The notes: generated by a model not told the origin, from the sequence alone. A DNA stretch of 64,000 nucleotides from Blepharisma stoltei (GCA_914767885.1 CAJZBQ010000008.1:1-64000), one strand, 5' to 3'; numbered from the stretch's first letter, positions 12,205 to 26,900 are shown. Translations and numbers: made by a program.

Positions 12205-12646
12205 TTAATTCTTATATTATTACAGTAATTAAAGGTGCATAAAAATAAGCATTTTATCTGTAATAGAATCTAATATTGAAATATAATAAATTAATTAAAA
12301 TTAGTTAAATATTAAATAGCATTCGCTATTATAAAATAATTTTATTTCTTAGTAGAATTCCATTATTTGGGCTGAGGATTAAGAGAATAGAATGCAAAAA
12401 ATAGTAAGAGTCAAAGAATTCACAAACTCGCCCCTTACAATATTTTAAATTATTCGTAATATTAAATAATTTTTTAATTTAATTGCTAAAAAAGTAACGT
12501 ATTCAGTCTTAATTATTAAAACCATATGCATAATATTTTTAAAATCATAAAGAATGTCTGGATTGAAGTGCTTAATTATTAATTTCATGTAATTTTACTT
12601 ATAAAAATTAAATTTAATCTTAATTGTTTAATTTCATTGCATAATA
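12205..12646. other. Intergenic A-B, with conserved upstream block
   Basis: AT-rich 442 bp holding the presumed 3' end of A and the upstream region of B. From 12482 to the start codon it matches the upstream block of A and C and has no insertion, so it serves as the empty-site reference for the element at 3010-3528. No RNA gene or terminator is recognisable. Confidence 0.6.
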
Positions 12647-15600
12647 ATGAATTACTTAATAGTCTTCTTTACCTTACTGGTAGCTAAGGGTAAAGACCTC
12701 GAATGCCATCTATCTGTTTGCCCAGATATTAGAGTAATTTTAATTTAGAAAGGGAATCACAAATGTGATCCTGGGTGCATGATTTCATACTGCAACTTTG
12801 ACACAATGCTAAGTATTGATGGAAAAATTAACAAAGAAAATTCAGACTGCTATGAGATTTGCGCAAATTTTGACGGCTGTAGCCCAGAAAAACTTGGAAA
12901 TGGGATATGTGATGATTCTTGTAATACAGAAAACTGCGGATTTGATTGAGGAGATTGCACTTGTGCTCCTGGCTGTTTAGACTCTATGCTCGGAGATGGA
13001 AACTGTGATGAAGCTTGCAATAATTGAGACTGCGACCTTGATAATCACGATTGTGGGCTTTGCGCAGATGGATGCTTTCCAATTATGCTTGGAAATGGAG
13101 CTTGTAACCCAGAATGCAATAATGAAGGTTGTTTATATGATTACAAAGATTGTCAATGCGCAGAAAATTGCTTATGGACTGATTATGGAAGCTGCAAGCC
13201 CGAATGCATGGTAGCAAGCTGCAACTATGGCAATATGACTCAATATCCAGATAATCAATGCCAAAACACCTCTTTAGCTATTTTTTCTTCTTATCAACAG
13301 ATTATACGTAACAACTTTTCTTATATTGTGCATCTAGAAGACTGCTATGAAGCGTCAAACCACGAATGCACTCTCGAAAAAGCTTTTAATTTTGAAAATT
13401 GTTATCAAGAATGCCACATTCTTGAGTGCAACTATGCAAATGGAAACTGTGATTATGCTTGATACTCCCCATGATGCAAAGGCGTGTTTCCGGATTCTGA
13501 GGATTTTTGATGTATATCTTGTATAAGAAAATGGTTTGATACTCCTTATACTAAGACCTGAATGAATGGCAAATGCGCCTTAGCGCCATCAGTACATATC
13601 ATCCCATCACTTTTTCCAGACGACACTTTTGCAGTCGTTCCTTTTATTGATACTTCTTCAGCGAAAATTCCTCATATTTACTTTGTATGTCCTATTGCAA
13701 ACTCAAGTCCTGATTCTGGAGATGGAAGTTACTACTCCCCCTTTAGATCCTTTTCCTTTGCTACAAATAGAATTTCACATAAATATTCAATTGTTTATTT
13801 ATTGGAATGTGATGGATACAATTTAACGATTCCCTATAATGGGTTTTCAGCTGACTTTCTTGTATTTTATGATGCATATACTTTTGATGGAAAAAGTGTA
13901 AAGTTTACCCCATTAAATAACTCAAAAATAACTTTAAGAAGAAATCTAGATGATAGGGACAGTAATAACAATGACCCTTTTGGATTTTTATTTATAAAAC
14001 CCTTGAGAATCGAAATAAGTAACATAATTTTCGATTGAAGCAATACTGTTTCAACTTGCAATAATGAGAGGTATTGTGATTATTGCCCTTATGTGACATA
14101 TAATTTAGAATTAAATATTAAATATAGTGATCAAGGCGAAATTATTGATGATTTCCTTCCTTCAGACTGATGCAAAAGAGATGAAGCCCTGAATTTTATA
14201 GAACTTCGAAATGGCAATCTCATACTTAAAAATGTATCTTTTGTAAACTTCCGGAATGGCTTTAAAACTATTTTATATATAACAACTGACAGCAATGTCA
14301 CTTTTAGTGATGTGACCTTTGATAATATAAAAGTAAGCGATAATTATAATTCGTGAGTTATATGATGGGATGGGGCAAGTAAAGGAAATTTTAAATTTGA
14401 AAATGGAGTGGTAAGTAGGCTTAATAATGGATATGAGCTAAATGATCCTATAAATACAAAGGGGTTTATGAACGCGACTAACATTAACTCGATCGTTTTA
14501 AGGAATGTGGAATTTAGAAATAATGCAATATTCAAAAACTATGTAGATGGTGTGAGAGTTGCCTCGCTATTTTTCATAAATCCGTTTCAAGTTCTTTGAG
14601 TAGAATCTTGCAATTTTATATATAATTATTGCGACTTAGGAATATTTAATATCAAACAGCAATTGGACAATTGACCAATGGAAATTGATGATTCTGGGAT
14701 CTTTATTCACTCGAAACAAAATCACATACATATTTTCAACTCGAATTTTTCATCAAATTATGGAATTACTGCTGGAGTTCTATATGTTTTATATGAGTTT
14801 GAAGGCCAGAATGTTGTCATTGAAAACTGCTCATTTACTTTAAATGGGATTGAAAGTGGAGCTTTAATACACATTGAGAGCAATTATGCTGATGAAAGCT
14901 ATTTAATAGATCGAAAAGTTAGTGTATCTATGTCTGATGGAAGCATTATTGAAGGAGACTACTTAGCGAAAAGAGTAAAGCTTTCAAATTTAAATTTTAC
15001 AAAAAACTATTCTGGAGAAAACGGAGTAATCGAAATTTTAAAAATGGTGAATATCGAATGAGTTAATATCAGGATAGAGTCAAATGGGCTCATTTTATCG
15101 GAGGCGATGAATGTCAATTCAATCCTTTTAAAATATTATATAGATAATCCACAAATGTATGCTAAGCACAATATCAGTAATCCTAATGATTTGAACTGCC
15201 AATCCCTTTCAATGGTATCAAATTCTATTCATTTCAGCATTGAGAAAGTAAATATTATTAATAACGTTTGCATGTACTCTTCTCCAAGTATCATTGTTTC
15301 TAATACAACCAAGAGTGCAATAAGGTCTGCATCTTTTTATGATAATAAAGGAGCTGGAAGTTATGGTATTTGTTTAGCATTTCTTGGAGATATACTTTAC
15401 GAAATTATGAATTCTGAGTTTTATACAAATATTAATTACCAATCAGGGAGTCCTGGAGCTATTAGTTGCCTCTCAAGCTTGTCAATAAAAAATTGCACAT
15501 TTTCGGATAATATTGGTACTTTATATTTCGGAGGCCAAAATCTCACTCCCCCTTTAAATTGGATTAAAATATCCATTTTTTAATACTTTTGCCCTCATCT

Positions 15601-18600
15601 AACAGAAAAAAAAAATTAATTGAGAAAATTTCATACTAATCTTTTATTAAATTTATTTTTGACCTAATTAGAATACCTTTAAATATTAAAAATTATTAAA
15701 GTGGTCAATTTAAATTTTTAGTATTTAAATATTTACAAAACAATTAACCCATTTTAAATTATCCAGGATTTTTTGCTCAAAATTTAAAAGGGAAAGCCAG
15801 CATTTTTTCTTCCAATTTTGATTCTAATATTTCTCCTTCATCAAATGGTGGCGCTATTTCTCTCTCAATCGCCCAAGACAATATATATAATTCAATGCTT
15901 TTTATTTCAAATACAACTTTTGCAAATAACTCTTGCTCTTTTAGTGGAGGTGCGATTTATATTGACAGAACCATTTATTTGAATTTGCTATTAGCATTAA
16001 ATATTGAAGACACAAATTTTTATCATAATAAAGCCATTGATGGTTCTTGCATCTATATAGATAATACCGTGGCACTTACTTTAGATTCTTCAATTAAGAA
16101 TTGCTCTTTTTGAGCAAATGAAGCAAGCTTTTCAGGCACTATTTCTGCCTCTTATATATATGGAATATTGATTTTTGACACTTGCAATTTTGTTAGAAAC
16201 ACAGGAGTTTATAGTTCAGGATTTAATATAGCTATAGGTGAAAATAAAGAAGAAAACCCTTCAAAATTATTTCTAAATTCCTGTATTTTCCAGTTTAATT
16301 CTGGAAATAGAACAATTTCTATGGATGATGGCAATATAAACTCTACCTTAGAGGTTAATGATTGCTTGCTTGAATATAATATTGGCTCGATATTTACACT
16401 TGATAATGACTATGCAGTTGTCGAAAACTCAAAAATTCAGCACAATTATTCCCCTAATTCTGGTGGGGCTTTAAGCCTTAAAAACTTAGGAATTTTTATA
16501 TCTAAAGATACGACTTTTTTAAATTGTAGCAGTGATTTGAATGGCGGAGTTGCTTCTATCAGCCTGAAATCTCAATTCTTTTGTTTTTCATGCTTCTTTA
16601 GTTATAATTATGCTAATTTTTCAGGAGGTGTAATTTATGCCGACTCGGATGCTCGGTTTTATATAGATGATTCCATTATTAGTCAAAACTCATGCAAAGA
16701 TAAAGGATCAGCCATATTTATGGCCAGTTCTTTAGCTAATTCGTCAATAAGCAATACAGAAATATTTGAAAATCATGCATATAGTGATGGAACGATGTTT
16801 ATTTTATCGTCATCATTGTCTATATTTTCCTCAAAAGTTTATAAAAATAAAGCTGATGAAAAAAATCCAGGATTATATATTGACGATTCAATCGCTATAA
16901 TAACTGATACTCATTTTTATCAGCAAAGTGGAAATGAAGGATGCTTTATTTATATGGGTACAAGCTACGTACAAATTACTGGCTCAGCCTTTTATGAAGG
17001 TTTTTCAAACAATTCTGGAATAGCGATACATGCAACCTCTAGTAGTGTAGAAATTTCTTCTTCGGCATTTTCTAATTTATTTTCTAATAATACTGGCGGA
17101 ACAATTTATTTATATGAAGATAGCACTCTTTCTATAGATAATTCAGAGTTTTTGAATTCTGGTTCATCAATTGATTCATATTCAAGCTCGATTTTAATAG
17201 AAAGTACTCTATTTAAGAATCATTCAAATACGGCTATATATGCAAACCAAATTGAAGTGCTGCAAATATTAAGCTCAGAATTTTTAGACAATTATGGAAG
17301 CAATGGTGGAGCTGTATACTGCACTCAATGTCATATTATTGCAGTTATTTCATCAAATTTTGCCAGTAACTATGGAAGAAATGGTGGAGCAATTTATGTT
17401 ACAAACTTATCAGATCATCCTGAAACCTCCCAACTTATTATTGCATCTTCAAACTTTAATTCAAATGCAGCTAGCAATGGCGGAGCAGTCTGAACGAACA
17501 ATATTAATTTAATAGTTTCCTCATCAATTTTTATAGAAAACAGAGCTGAGTTATTTCAATCAAAGAACCTTAAAGAAATATCAGATGGTCTAGGAGGTGC
17601 GATAAAAATAAGCTGTCAAGGCTCAAATGTTATTTGCAATTTTAATTTTTTATCCAATTCGTTTATAAATAATAGTGCAACTCATAATGGTGGGGCCATT
17701 AACTGAGACGATTCAAAACCAACTATTGAAAATAATATTTTTGAAAATAACAAAGCATCATACGGCCCTGATATTGCATCTTTTCCTATAATGATGATTT
17801 TTCTAAGTAATAACTCAAGAAATTTAGAAAGAAAAGTTGCTTCAGAAGATAGCAAGCTAACATTAAATAATATTGCTTCAGGCCAGAATAATAATCCTCC
17901 TTTGGCTTTTATTTTAGTTGACGATCTTAACCAAATAGTTACAACAGATACTACAAGTCAAGCACAGATAAATGCAGCAAATGGTGGCACAATTATATCT
18001 GGCACAACAATGGTCTACGCAAAAAATGGGATTTATTATTTTGATGACTATATAATTTCAGCTGAGCCAGGCTCTTCTGTGTATATTGATATAGTTTCTT
18101 CAGGAATAGATACACGAAAAATGAATACATCAAGAGAAAGCCTCCGAATGTCATCGAGCTTTTCTATAAATGTGAATTTGCGTTTATGTGAAGTAGGAGA
18201 AGCTACTGTTGGCTTAATTTGTGAAATTTGTCCAAAATTTTATTATAATATTGATGTCAGAGTGTCTAAGTGTTTAGACTGCCCATCCTCTGCGATTTGT
18301 TATGGAAATTTTACAATGGTTCCAAAATCAGGATATTGAAGAGACAATGAGTTCACAGACAAGTTTTGGAAGTGCCCTTATCCTCCTGCCTGCTTAGGAT
18401 CTCCGAATATTTCAGATTTGGCTTTAACTGGTGTTTGCAAAAAAGGATATGAAAATAACATGTGCCACTCGTGTGAAAATGGATACTCAAGGTTATACAC
18501 AGATGAATGCCAAGTTTGTCCTGATACAGTGAGCAATGTTTTTAGATGAATCGGAATTTCTGCTTTTTTGATTTTTACCTTAGTATTTATTTTAAAAACA

Positions 18601-20444
18601 ACAAGAGACTCATGATATAAGCAAAAGTCTTTTTCTGCAGTTTATTTAAAAATCTTTTGGAATTATTTGCAAATCATGCTCATATTAGCAACTTATAACT
18701 TAAATTGGCCATACGAAGTAATTGAATTGTTTTACATTCAGACTTCTATCGATTATATAGGAGCACAGCTCTTTTCTTTTGATTGTTTTTTACAATTATC
18801 GAATTCAAAAAGCAAGATTTATTATCTAAAAATTTTGATCACGAGCTTGACTCCTTTCGTTATGGCATTTTTATGTATGGCTATATGAATTTTAATTTAT
18901 AAAATCAAAAAAGAGCGAATTAAAGAAATAAAAGATGATTATATTTCTACTTGCATTGTATTGCTATTCTTAATACATCCAAGTATAATAGACACAATGT
19001 TCAGCGCTTTTAGTTGCAGAGAAATAAATTCCGGAGAGCTTTGGCTTAATGCAGACCTTGGAATTCGATGCTGAGATGACAACCATCTTTTCTATGGCTT
19101 TATACTTGCTCTGCCTACAATAATTATATGAGTTATTGCAGTGCCATTACTTGCCTTTTTAAATTTAATAAAAAATAAGAAGCACTTACTATCCTTCATA
19201 AATAAAACTGATTACAATAGAAAAATCTATAATTTTTAGGGCATTATACGTTTTTTGTATAATATTTTTATAAATTAATAATTCTGACTTTTTAAAAATG
19301 TAAATTTACACTTTCCAAATTTGAATATAAATTTATTAAATATAAACAGTTATATATCCTTATGATATCAATTGAAATTTCCAAAATTATAATAAATTTA
19401 GGAATTAAAAAATAAATCTTACTCGCTCTCAAATAGAGCGCTAGAAGAAATATGGATGAAAAAGAGATATTCATTTCTATGCGACGGCTATAATTCAAAA
19501 CATTATTATTGAGAATTCTTAATTTTATACTACAAAGTGATATTAATCAGTTGCTCACTCCCTCCTTCGTGAAAGAACCAACATATTTTGCTCGCTTGAA
19601 GGTTAATCTAAAATTAATAATAAATATTTTTTTAAATTTAAAAAAATCACGATTCACAAAAAATTGAAACCTAATATTTATTTAATTTGTAAATTATATA
19701 TTTTAAATTGCTTTTTGTTTAAAATTAAACAGAATTAGTCAGAGATTTCATTATGTTAATTATCACTTCCACATCAAAATATTTTGTTTCATAAAAAAAT
19801 TTATATTAAAAAGTTTTATTTGTTCATGAGGGTGGGCTTAGGCAAAATAACAAAGATTTTTCCAAAGCTTTTGTTTGCTCACGGAGGGGGAGTCAGTATT
19901 TTTGTCAAATATCTCGACCAATATTCAAGCGCTTACAGCAGCACTGTTTTTTGTGCTATTTCTTTATCTTCATACTAGAAACGAACCATTTAGTGAAGCA
20001 TTTTTCAATAAAACAGAAACATTTTCTAGACTTGCGTCTCTAATATCAATACTTATTGGCCTTTGCTTTTTAACAAATGATTTAGGTGCTGCTGCTAATT
20101 ATTTTTTAGTTGCCGTCTTTATAATTGCAAATGCTTTATTTATATTTTACATCTTGATAAACTTCTTGTTACAATTTGCTATTACAAATAGATTTATGAC
20201 TATAATAAAAAGAATTTTCAATTCAAAGGAGGAAAAATACATTATAAGCATTGTTCCTTGTGATAAAAGTGGCCAATCTCAAAGCTATGAAGATGAGAAA
20301 AATCATACAGGAAAACTTGCCAGCACTATGGTTTATTCTGGTCACACAAAAATTGAAAATATAAAGATGATTAGAGAAGATTTAGGTAGTTCAAATGAAA
20401 TTGACCCTTTTGCTTCAGAACAAAGCATATCCGCTTTTAATTAA
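12647..20444 (+). CDS. Giant LNR / beta-helix / multi-pass membrane protein (gene B)
   Basis: The start ATG at 12647 opens the signal peptide MNYLIVFFTLLVAKG. Removing one 15-nt intron and three insertions (254, 255 and 338 bp) leaves 6936 nt, exactly 2312 codons with the stop. No residual frameshift is seen, and the phase changes across each insertion agree with the removed lengths. Rough protein map: signal 1-15; LNR Cys modules 25-200; linker with WCKGVFPDSEDFW; beta-helix 270-1620 (many SGGAIY and NGGAVY turns); Ig-like segment 1640-1740 (ASGQNNNPPLAF, ISGTT); Cys-rich stalk 1757-1870; about nine membrane helices 1875-2230, with HPSI and the conserved CREINSGE.W segment between helices; tail with EIDPFASEQSISAFN. 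It is nearly identical to A and C. Probably a surface receptor or antigen; the ligand is unknown. Confidence 0.9.
12734..12748 (+). other. 15-nt intron, gene B
   Basis: GTAATTTTAATTTAG, identical to the intron of A and C, phase 0 after codon 29, with an in-frame TAG as its last codon. Confidence 0.93.
15546..15799. mobile_element. TNA-type MITE (short AT-rich subfamily) in gene B
   Basis: The element starts CTCCCCCTTTAAATTGG and ends TTTAAAAGGGAAAG (to 15796), flanked by TCA (15543-15545) and a mutated CCA (15797-15799). Removing 254 bp changes the phase from 2 to 1 as observed and restores GGQNL-SIFSSNFDSN as in C. A relative with the same CCTTTAAATTGG end is at 59750-59860. The CTTTAAATT motif at the left end recurs, inverted, at the right. 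Confidence 0.82.
19189..19443. other. 255-bp TA-bounded IES in gene B
   Basis: TA at 19187-19188 and 19442-19443. Homologous in sequence to 10981-11224 of gene A (shared CTATYCTTCRTAAATAAAAC start). Excision joins KHL to EEIWMKKR. Gene C has the empty TA at 27665-27666. Confidence 0.88.
19558..19892. mobile_element. TNA-type MITE in gene B, TSD TCA
   Basis: A 335-bp orthologue of the element at 11339-11655, same site, flanked by TCA (19555-19557 and 19893-19895). Removal of 338 bp shifts the phase from 1 to 0 as observed and restores ISCS-VFLSNIS. Confidence 0.88.
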
Positions 20445-20905
20445 TTCTTATATTCTTGTATTAATTGAAATTGCATAAAAATTGGCATTTTATCAGGAAT
20501 AATCTATATGGAAATATAATTAATTAAAATTAGTTAAATATTAAATAGCATTCTCTATTGAATAATAATTTTATTTCTTAGAAAAATTATTGAAAATTCT
20601 TAAATTAAGAGTTTTTATCTTTTCTTCAAAGAAAATACTATTAATTTTTATATAAAAAAAGATTAAATAAGAGCAAATTCTGGGGTACAACCCCTTGATT
20701 TTACTTGTTTAATACAATTTGAAAATTATTTCCTTTTTAATAGTTAAAAAAGTAAAGTATTCAGTCTTAATTATTAAGACCATATGTATACTATTTTTAA
20801 AATGATAAAAATAAGTCTCGATTGAAGCGCTTAATTATTAATTTCATGAAATTTTACTTATAAAAATTAAATTGAATCTTAACTTTTTTATTTCATTTAA
20901 TAATA
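20445..20905. other. Intergenic B-C, with conserved upstream block
   Basis: 461 bp, AT-rich. From 20740 to the ATG it matches the A and B upstream blocks with scattered substitutions. No gene, RNA or mobile element is visible. Confidence 0.6.
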
Positions 20906-23900
20906 ATGAATTACTTAATAGTCTTCTTTACCTTACTGGTAGCTAAGGGTAAAGACCTCGAATGCCATCTATCCGTTTGCCCAGATATTAGAGTAATTTT
21001 AATTTAGAAAGGGAATCACAAATGCGATCCTGGGTGCATGACTTCATACTGCAACTTTGACTCAATGCTAAGCACTGATGGAAAAATTAACAAAGAAAAT
21101 TCAGATTGCTATGAGATTTGTACAAATTTTGACGGCTGCAACCCAGAAAAACTTGGAAATGGAATATGTGACGATTCTTGTAATACGCAAAACTGCGGAT
21201 TTGATTGAGGAGATTGCACTTGTGCTCCAGGCTGTTTAGACTCGATGCTAGGAGATGGAAATTGTGATGAAGCTTGCGATAACTGAGACTGTGACCTTGA
21301 TAATCACGATTGTGGGCTTTGCGAAGATGGATGCTTTCCAATTATGCTTGGAAATGGAGTTTGCAACCCAGAATGCAACAATGAAGGTTGCTTATATGAT
21401 TACAAAGATTGCCAATGCGCAGAAAATTGCTTATGGACTGATTATGGAAGCTGCAAGCCCGAATGCATGGTAGCAAGCTGCAACTATGACAATATGACTC
21501 AATATCCAAACAATCATTGCCAAAACACCTCTTTAGCTATTTTTTCTTCTTATCAACAGATTATACGTAACAATTTTTCTTATATTGTGCATCTAGAAGA
21601 CTGCTATGAAGCGTCAAACAACGAATGCACTCTCGAAAAAGCTTTAGATTTTGAAAATTGTTATCAAGAATGTCACATTCTTGAGTGTAACTATGCAAAT
21701 GGAAACTGTGATGACCCCTGAAGCACCCCTTGATGCAAAGGCGTGAGTCTGGATTCTGACTCCTCCCTCCGTGAGCGAGCAACATATAAATTTTATATAA
21801 TTTTTGTTTTCTTCGAAATCCGCTTCACAAATATTAATTTAATATGTTTTAAAAGTAATTTGTTTAAAATTAAACAGAGATTTCATTATACTAATTATAG
21901 CTCATGCACCTTAATAGATCTCTATACCCCAGCAGAATACCGACCAGAAAAAATATGGTACAGGGCACCTTCCTTATACAGTATAAGTCTGATTAGGTAC
22001 CTTAAAACCATAAACGGAGACTTTTCGTTTTCGTTTTTACTTTTCAAACATGTTGACAAATACAAATTAATTTTGGAAATTAAAATGGATGGCCAATAAC
22101 GATCTAAATAATTTCAGGGGCTATATCACTTATACATCAAAATATTTTTCATAAAAAATTTTTGTTCACGGAGGATGGGGTTTGGGCAAAAAGGAATTTT
22201 TCTAATGGTTATTCGCTCACAGAGGGGAGTGGGGTTTTTTTATGCATATCTTGTATGAGAAAATGGGCTGATTCATTTTATACTAAGACCTGAATGAATG
22301 GCAAATGCGCCATGTTTCCACAAGTAAATATCGTCCCATCTGTTTTTCCAGACAATACTTTTGCAGTCGTTCCTTTTATTGATACCTCTTCAGCGAAAAT
22401 TCCCCATATTTATTTCGTATGCCCTATTGCAAAATCAAACCCTAATTCTGGAGAAGGAAACTACTACTCCCCCTTTAGATCACTTTCCTTTGCTGCAAAT
22501 AGAATTTTACATAAATATTCAATCGTTTATTTATTGGAATGCGATGGATATAATTTAACAACCTCCTATCCGATGATTTCAGCTGACTTTGTAGTAATTT
22601 TTGACGATTATACTTTTGGTGGGAAAAACGTAAAGTTTACCCCATTAAATAAATCAAAAATAACTTTAAGAAGAGTTCTAGATGATAGAAAAAAAAATAA
22701 CTATTCCCCTTTTAGATTTTTATTTATAAATCCTTTGAACATCGAGATAAATAACATAATTTTCGATTGAAGCAATACTGTTTCAACGTGTACCAATAAG
22801 AATTATTGTGATTATTGCCCTTATTTGACATATGATTCAAAATTAAATATTTACTATAGTGACCAAGGCGAAATTATTGATCATTTCCTTTCGTCAGACT
22901 GATGCAAAAAAGATGGATCAGTGAATTTTATAGAACTTCGAAATGCCAATCTCATACTTAAAAATGTATCTTTTGTAAACTTTCGGAGTGGCTTTAACTC
23001 TATTTTATATATAAAAACTGATAGCAATGTCACTTTTAGTGATGTGACCTTTGATAATATAAAAGTATATGATAATTATAATTCATGAGTTATATGATGG
23101 AATGGGGCAAGTAAAGGAAATTTTAAATTTGAAAATGGAGTGGTAAGTAGGCTTAATAATGGATATGAGCTAAATGATCCTATAAATACAAAGGGGTTTA
23201 TGAATGCGACTAACATTAACTCGATCATTTTAAGGAATATAGAATTTAGAAATAATGCAGTATTCAAAAACAATAATGATGGCGTAAGAGTTGCCTCATT
23301 ATTTTTCATAAATTCATTACAAGTTCTTTGAGTAGAATCTTGCACTTTTATATATAATTATTGTGACTTAGGAATATTTAATATCAAACAGCAATTGTAC
23401 AATTGGCCAATGGAAATTGATGATTCTGGGATCTTTATTCACTCGAAACAAAATCACATCCATATTTTCAACTCGAATTTTTCATCAAATTATGGAATTA
23501 CTGCTGGAGTTCTATATGCTTTATATGAGTTTGAAAGCCAGAATGTTTTCATTGAAAACTGCTCATTTACTTTAAATGGGATTGAAAATGGAGTTTTAAT
23601 ACACATTGAGAGCAATTATGCTGATGAAAGCTATTTAATAGATAGAAAAATCAATGTATCTATGCCTGATAGTAGTATCGTTGAAGGAGACTACTTAGCG
23701 AAAAGAGTAAAGCTTTCAAATTTAAATTTTACAAAAAACTACTCTGGAGAAAATGGGGTAATCGAAATTTTAAAAATGGTGAATATCGAATGAGTTAATA
23801 TCAGGATAGAGTCAAATGGATTCATTTTATCGGAGGCGATTAATGTCAATTCAATCCTTTTAAATTATTATATAGATAATCCAAAAATGTATGCTAAACA

Positions 23901-26900
23901 CAACATCAGTAATCCTATTGATTTGAACTGTCAGTCCCTTTCAATGGTATCAGATTCTATTCATTTCAACATTGAGAAAGTAAATATTATTAATAACGTT
24001 TGCATGCACTCTTCTCCAAGTATCATTGTTTCTAATACAACCAAGAGTACAATAAAGTCCGCATCTTTTTATGATAATAAAGGAGCAGGAAGTTATGGCA
24101 TTTGTTTAGCATTTCTTGGAGACATACTTTACGAAGTTATGAATTCTGAGTTTTATACAAATATTAATTACCAATCAGGGATTCCTGGAGCTATTAGTTG
24201 TCTCTCAAACTTGTCAATAAAAAATTGCACATTTTCGGATAATATTGGTACTTTATATTTCGGAGGCCAAAATCTCAGCATTTTTTCTTCTAACTTTGAT
24301 TCTAATAGTTCTCCTGCATCAAATGGTGGAGCTATTTCTCTAAGAATCACCCAAGACAGTATATATAATTCAATGCTTTTTATTTCAAACACAACTTTCT
24401 CAAATAACTCTTGCTCTTTTAGTGGAGGTGCAATTTATATTGATAAAACCATTTCTTTGAATTTGTTATTAGCATTAAAAATTGAAGACACAAATTTTTA
24501 TCATAGTCAAGCCATCGATGGTTCTTGTATCTATATAGAAAATAGCGTGGCACTTACTTTAGATTCTTCAATAAAGCATTCCTCTTTTCAAGCAAATGAA
24601 GCAAGCTTTTCAGGAACTATTTCTGCCTCTTACATACACGGAATATTAGTATTTGACACATGCAATTTTGTTAGAAACACAGGAGTTTATAGTTCAGGAT
24701 TTAATATAGCTATAGGTGAAAATAATGAAGAAAACCCCTCAAAATTAATTCTACGTTCTTGTATTTTCCAGTTTAATTCTGGAAATAGAACGTTTTCTAT
24801 GGATAATGGCAATATAAACTCTACCTTAGAGGTGAATGATTGCTTGTTTGAATATAATGTTGGCTCGATATTTACACTTGATAATGACTATGCAATTGTT
24901 GAAAACTCGAAAATTCAACACAATTACTCTCCTAATCCTGGTGGGGCTTTAAGTCTTAAAAACTTAGGAATTTTTTTATCTAAAGGTACGACTTATTTAA
25001 ATTGTAGTAGTGATATGAATGGTGGAGTTGCTTCCATCAGCATGAAATCTCAATTTTTTTGTTTTTCATGTCTTTTTAGTTATAATTATGCTAGTTTGTC
25101 AGGAGGTGTAATTTATGCCGACTCTGATGCTCGGTTCGATATAGATGATTCCATCATTAGCAAAAACTCATGCAAAGATAAAGGATCAGCCATATTTATG
25201 GCCAGTTCTTTGGCTAATTCGTCAATAAAGAATACAGAAATATTTAAAAATCATGCAAATAGAGATGGGACGATATTTATTTTATCGTCATCATTGTCTA
25301 TATTTTCCTCAAAAGTTTATAAAAATAAAGCTGGTGAAAAAAATCCAGGATTATATATTGACGATTCAATTGCTATAATAACTGATACTCATTTTTATCA
25401 GCAAAGTGGAAATGAAGGATGCTTTATTTATATGGGTACAAGCTACGTACAAATTACTGGCTCAGCCTTTTATGAAGGATTTTCAAACAATTCTGGAATA
25501 GCGATACATGCAACCTCTAGTAGTGTAGAAATTTCTTCTTCGGCATTTTCTAATTTATTTTCTAATAATACAGGCGGAGCAATATATTTATATGAAGGTA
25601 GCAGTATTTCTATTGATGACTCAGAATTTTTGGATTCTGGCTCATCAATTGATTCATATTCAAGCTCGATTTTAATAAAAAGCACTCTATTTAAGAATCA
25701 TTCAAATACTGCTATACATGCAAACCAAATTGAAAAGCTGCAAATATTAAGCTCAGAGTTTTTAGACAATTATGGAAGCAATGGTGGAGCTGTATACTGC
25801 GCTCAATGTCATATTATTTTAGTGACTTCTTCAACTTTTTCCAGTAACTATGGAAGAAATGGTGGAGCAATTTACGTTACAAACTTATCAGATCATCCTG
25901 AAACCTCCCAACTTATTATTGCTTCTTCAAATTTTAATTCAAATGCAGCTAGCAATGGCGGAGCAGTCTGAACGAACAATATTAATATAATAGTTTCCTC
26001 ATCAATTTTTATAAAAAATAGAGCTGAGTTATTTCAATCAAAGAACCTTAAAGAAATATCAGATGGTCTAGGAGGTGCGATAAAAATAAGCTGTCAAGGC
26101 TCAAATGTTATTTGCAATTTTAATTTTTTATCCAATTCGTTTATAAATAATAGCGCTACTTATAATGGCGGGGCCATTAACTGAGACGATTCAAAACCAA
26201 CTATTGAAAATAATATTTTTGAAAATAACATAGCATCATATGGCCCTGATATTGCATCTTTTCCTATAACGATGATTTTTCTAAGTAATAATTCAAGAAA
26301 TTTAGAAAGAAAAGTTGCTTCCGAAGATAGTAGGCTAACATTAAATAATATTGCTTCAGGTCAGAATAATAATCCTCCTTTGGCTTTTATTTTAGTTGAC
26401 GATCTTAACCAAATAGTTACAACAGATACTACAAGTCAAGCGCAGATAAATGCAGCAAATAGTGACACAATTATATCTGGCACAACAATGGTCTACGCAA
26501 AAAATGGGATTTATTATTTTGATGACTATATAATTTCAGCTGAGCCAGGCTCTTCTGTATATATTGATATAGTTTCTTCAGCAATAGATACCCGAAAAAT
26601 GAATACATCAAGAGAGAGCCTCCAAATGTCATCGAGTTTTTCTATAAATGTGAATTTGCGTTTATGCAAAGTAGGAGAAGCTACTGTTGGCTTAATTTGT
26701 GAAATTTGTCCAAAATTTTATTATAATATTGATGTTAGAATGCCTAAGTGTTTAGACTGCCCATCCTCTGCGATTTGTTATGGAAATTTTACAATGGTTC
26801 CAAAATCAGGATATTGAAGAGACAATAAGTTCACAGACAAGTTTTGGAAGTGCCCTTATCCTCCTGCCTGCTTAGGATCTCCGAATATTTCAGATCTGGC

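Noticed and set aside
21743-22099. A protein kinase fragment, suggested by WYRAP
   Set aside because: Only five residues match the kinase motif, no catalytic motifs are nearby, and the frame starts in gene C coding sequence.
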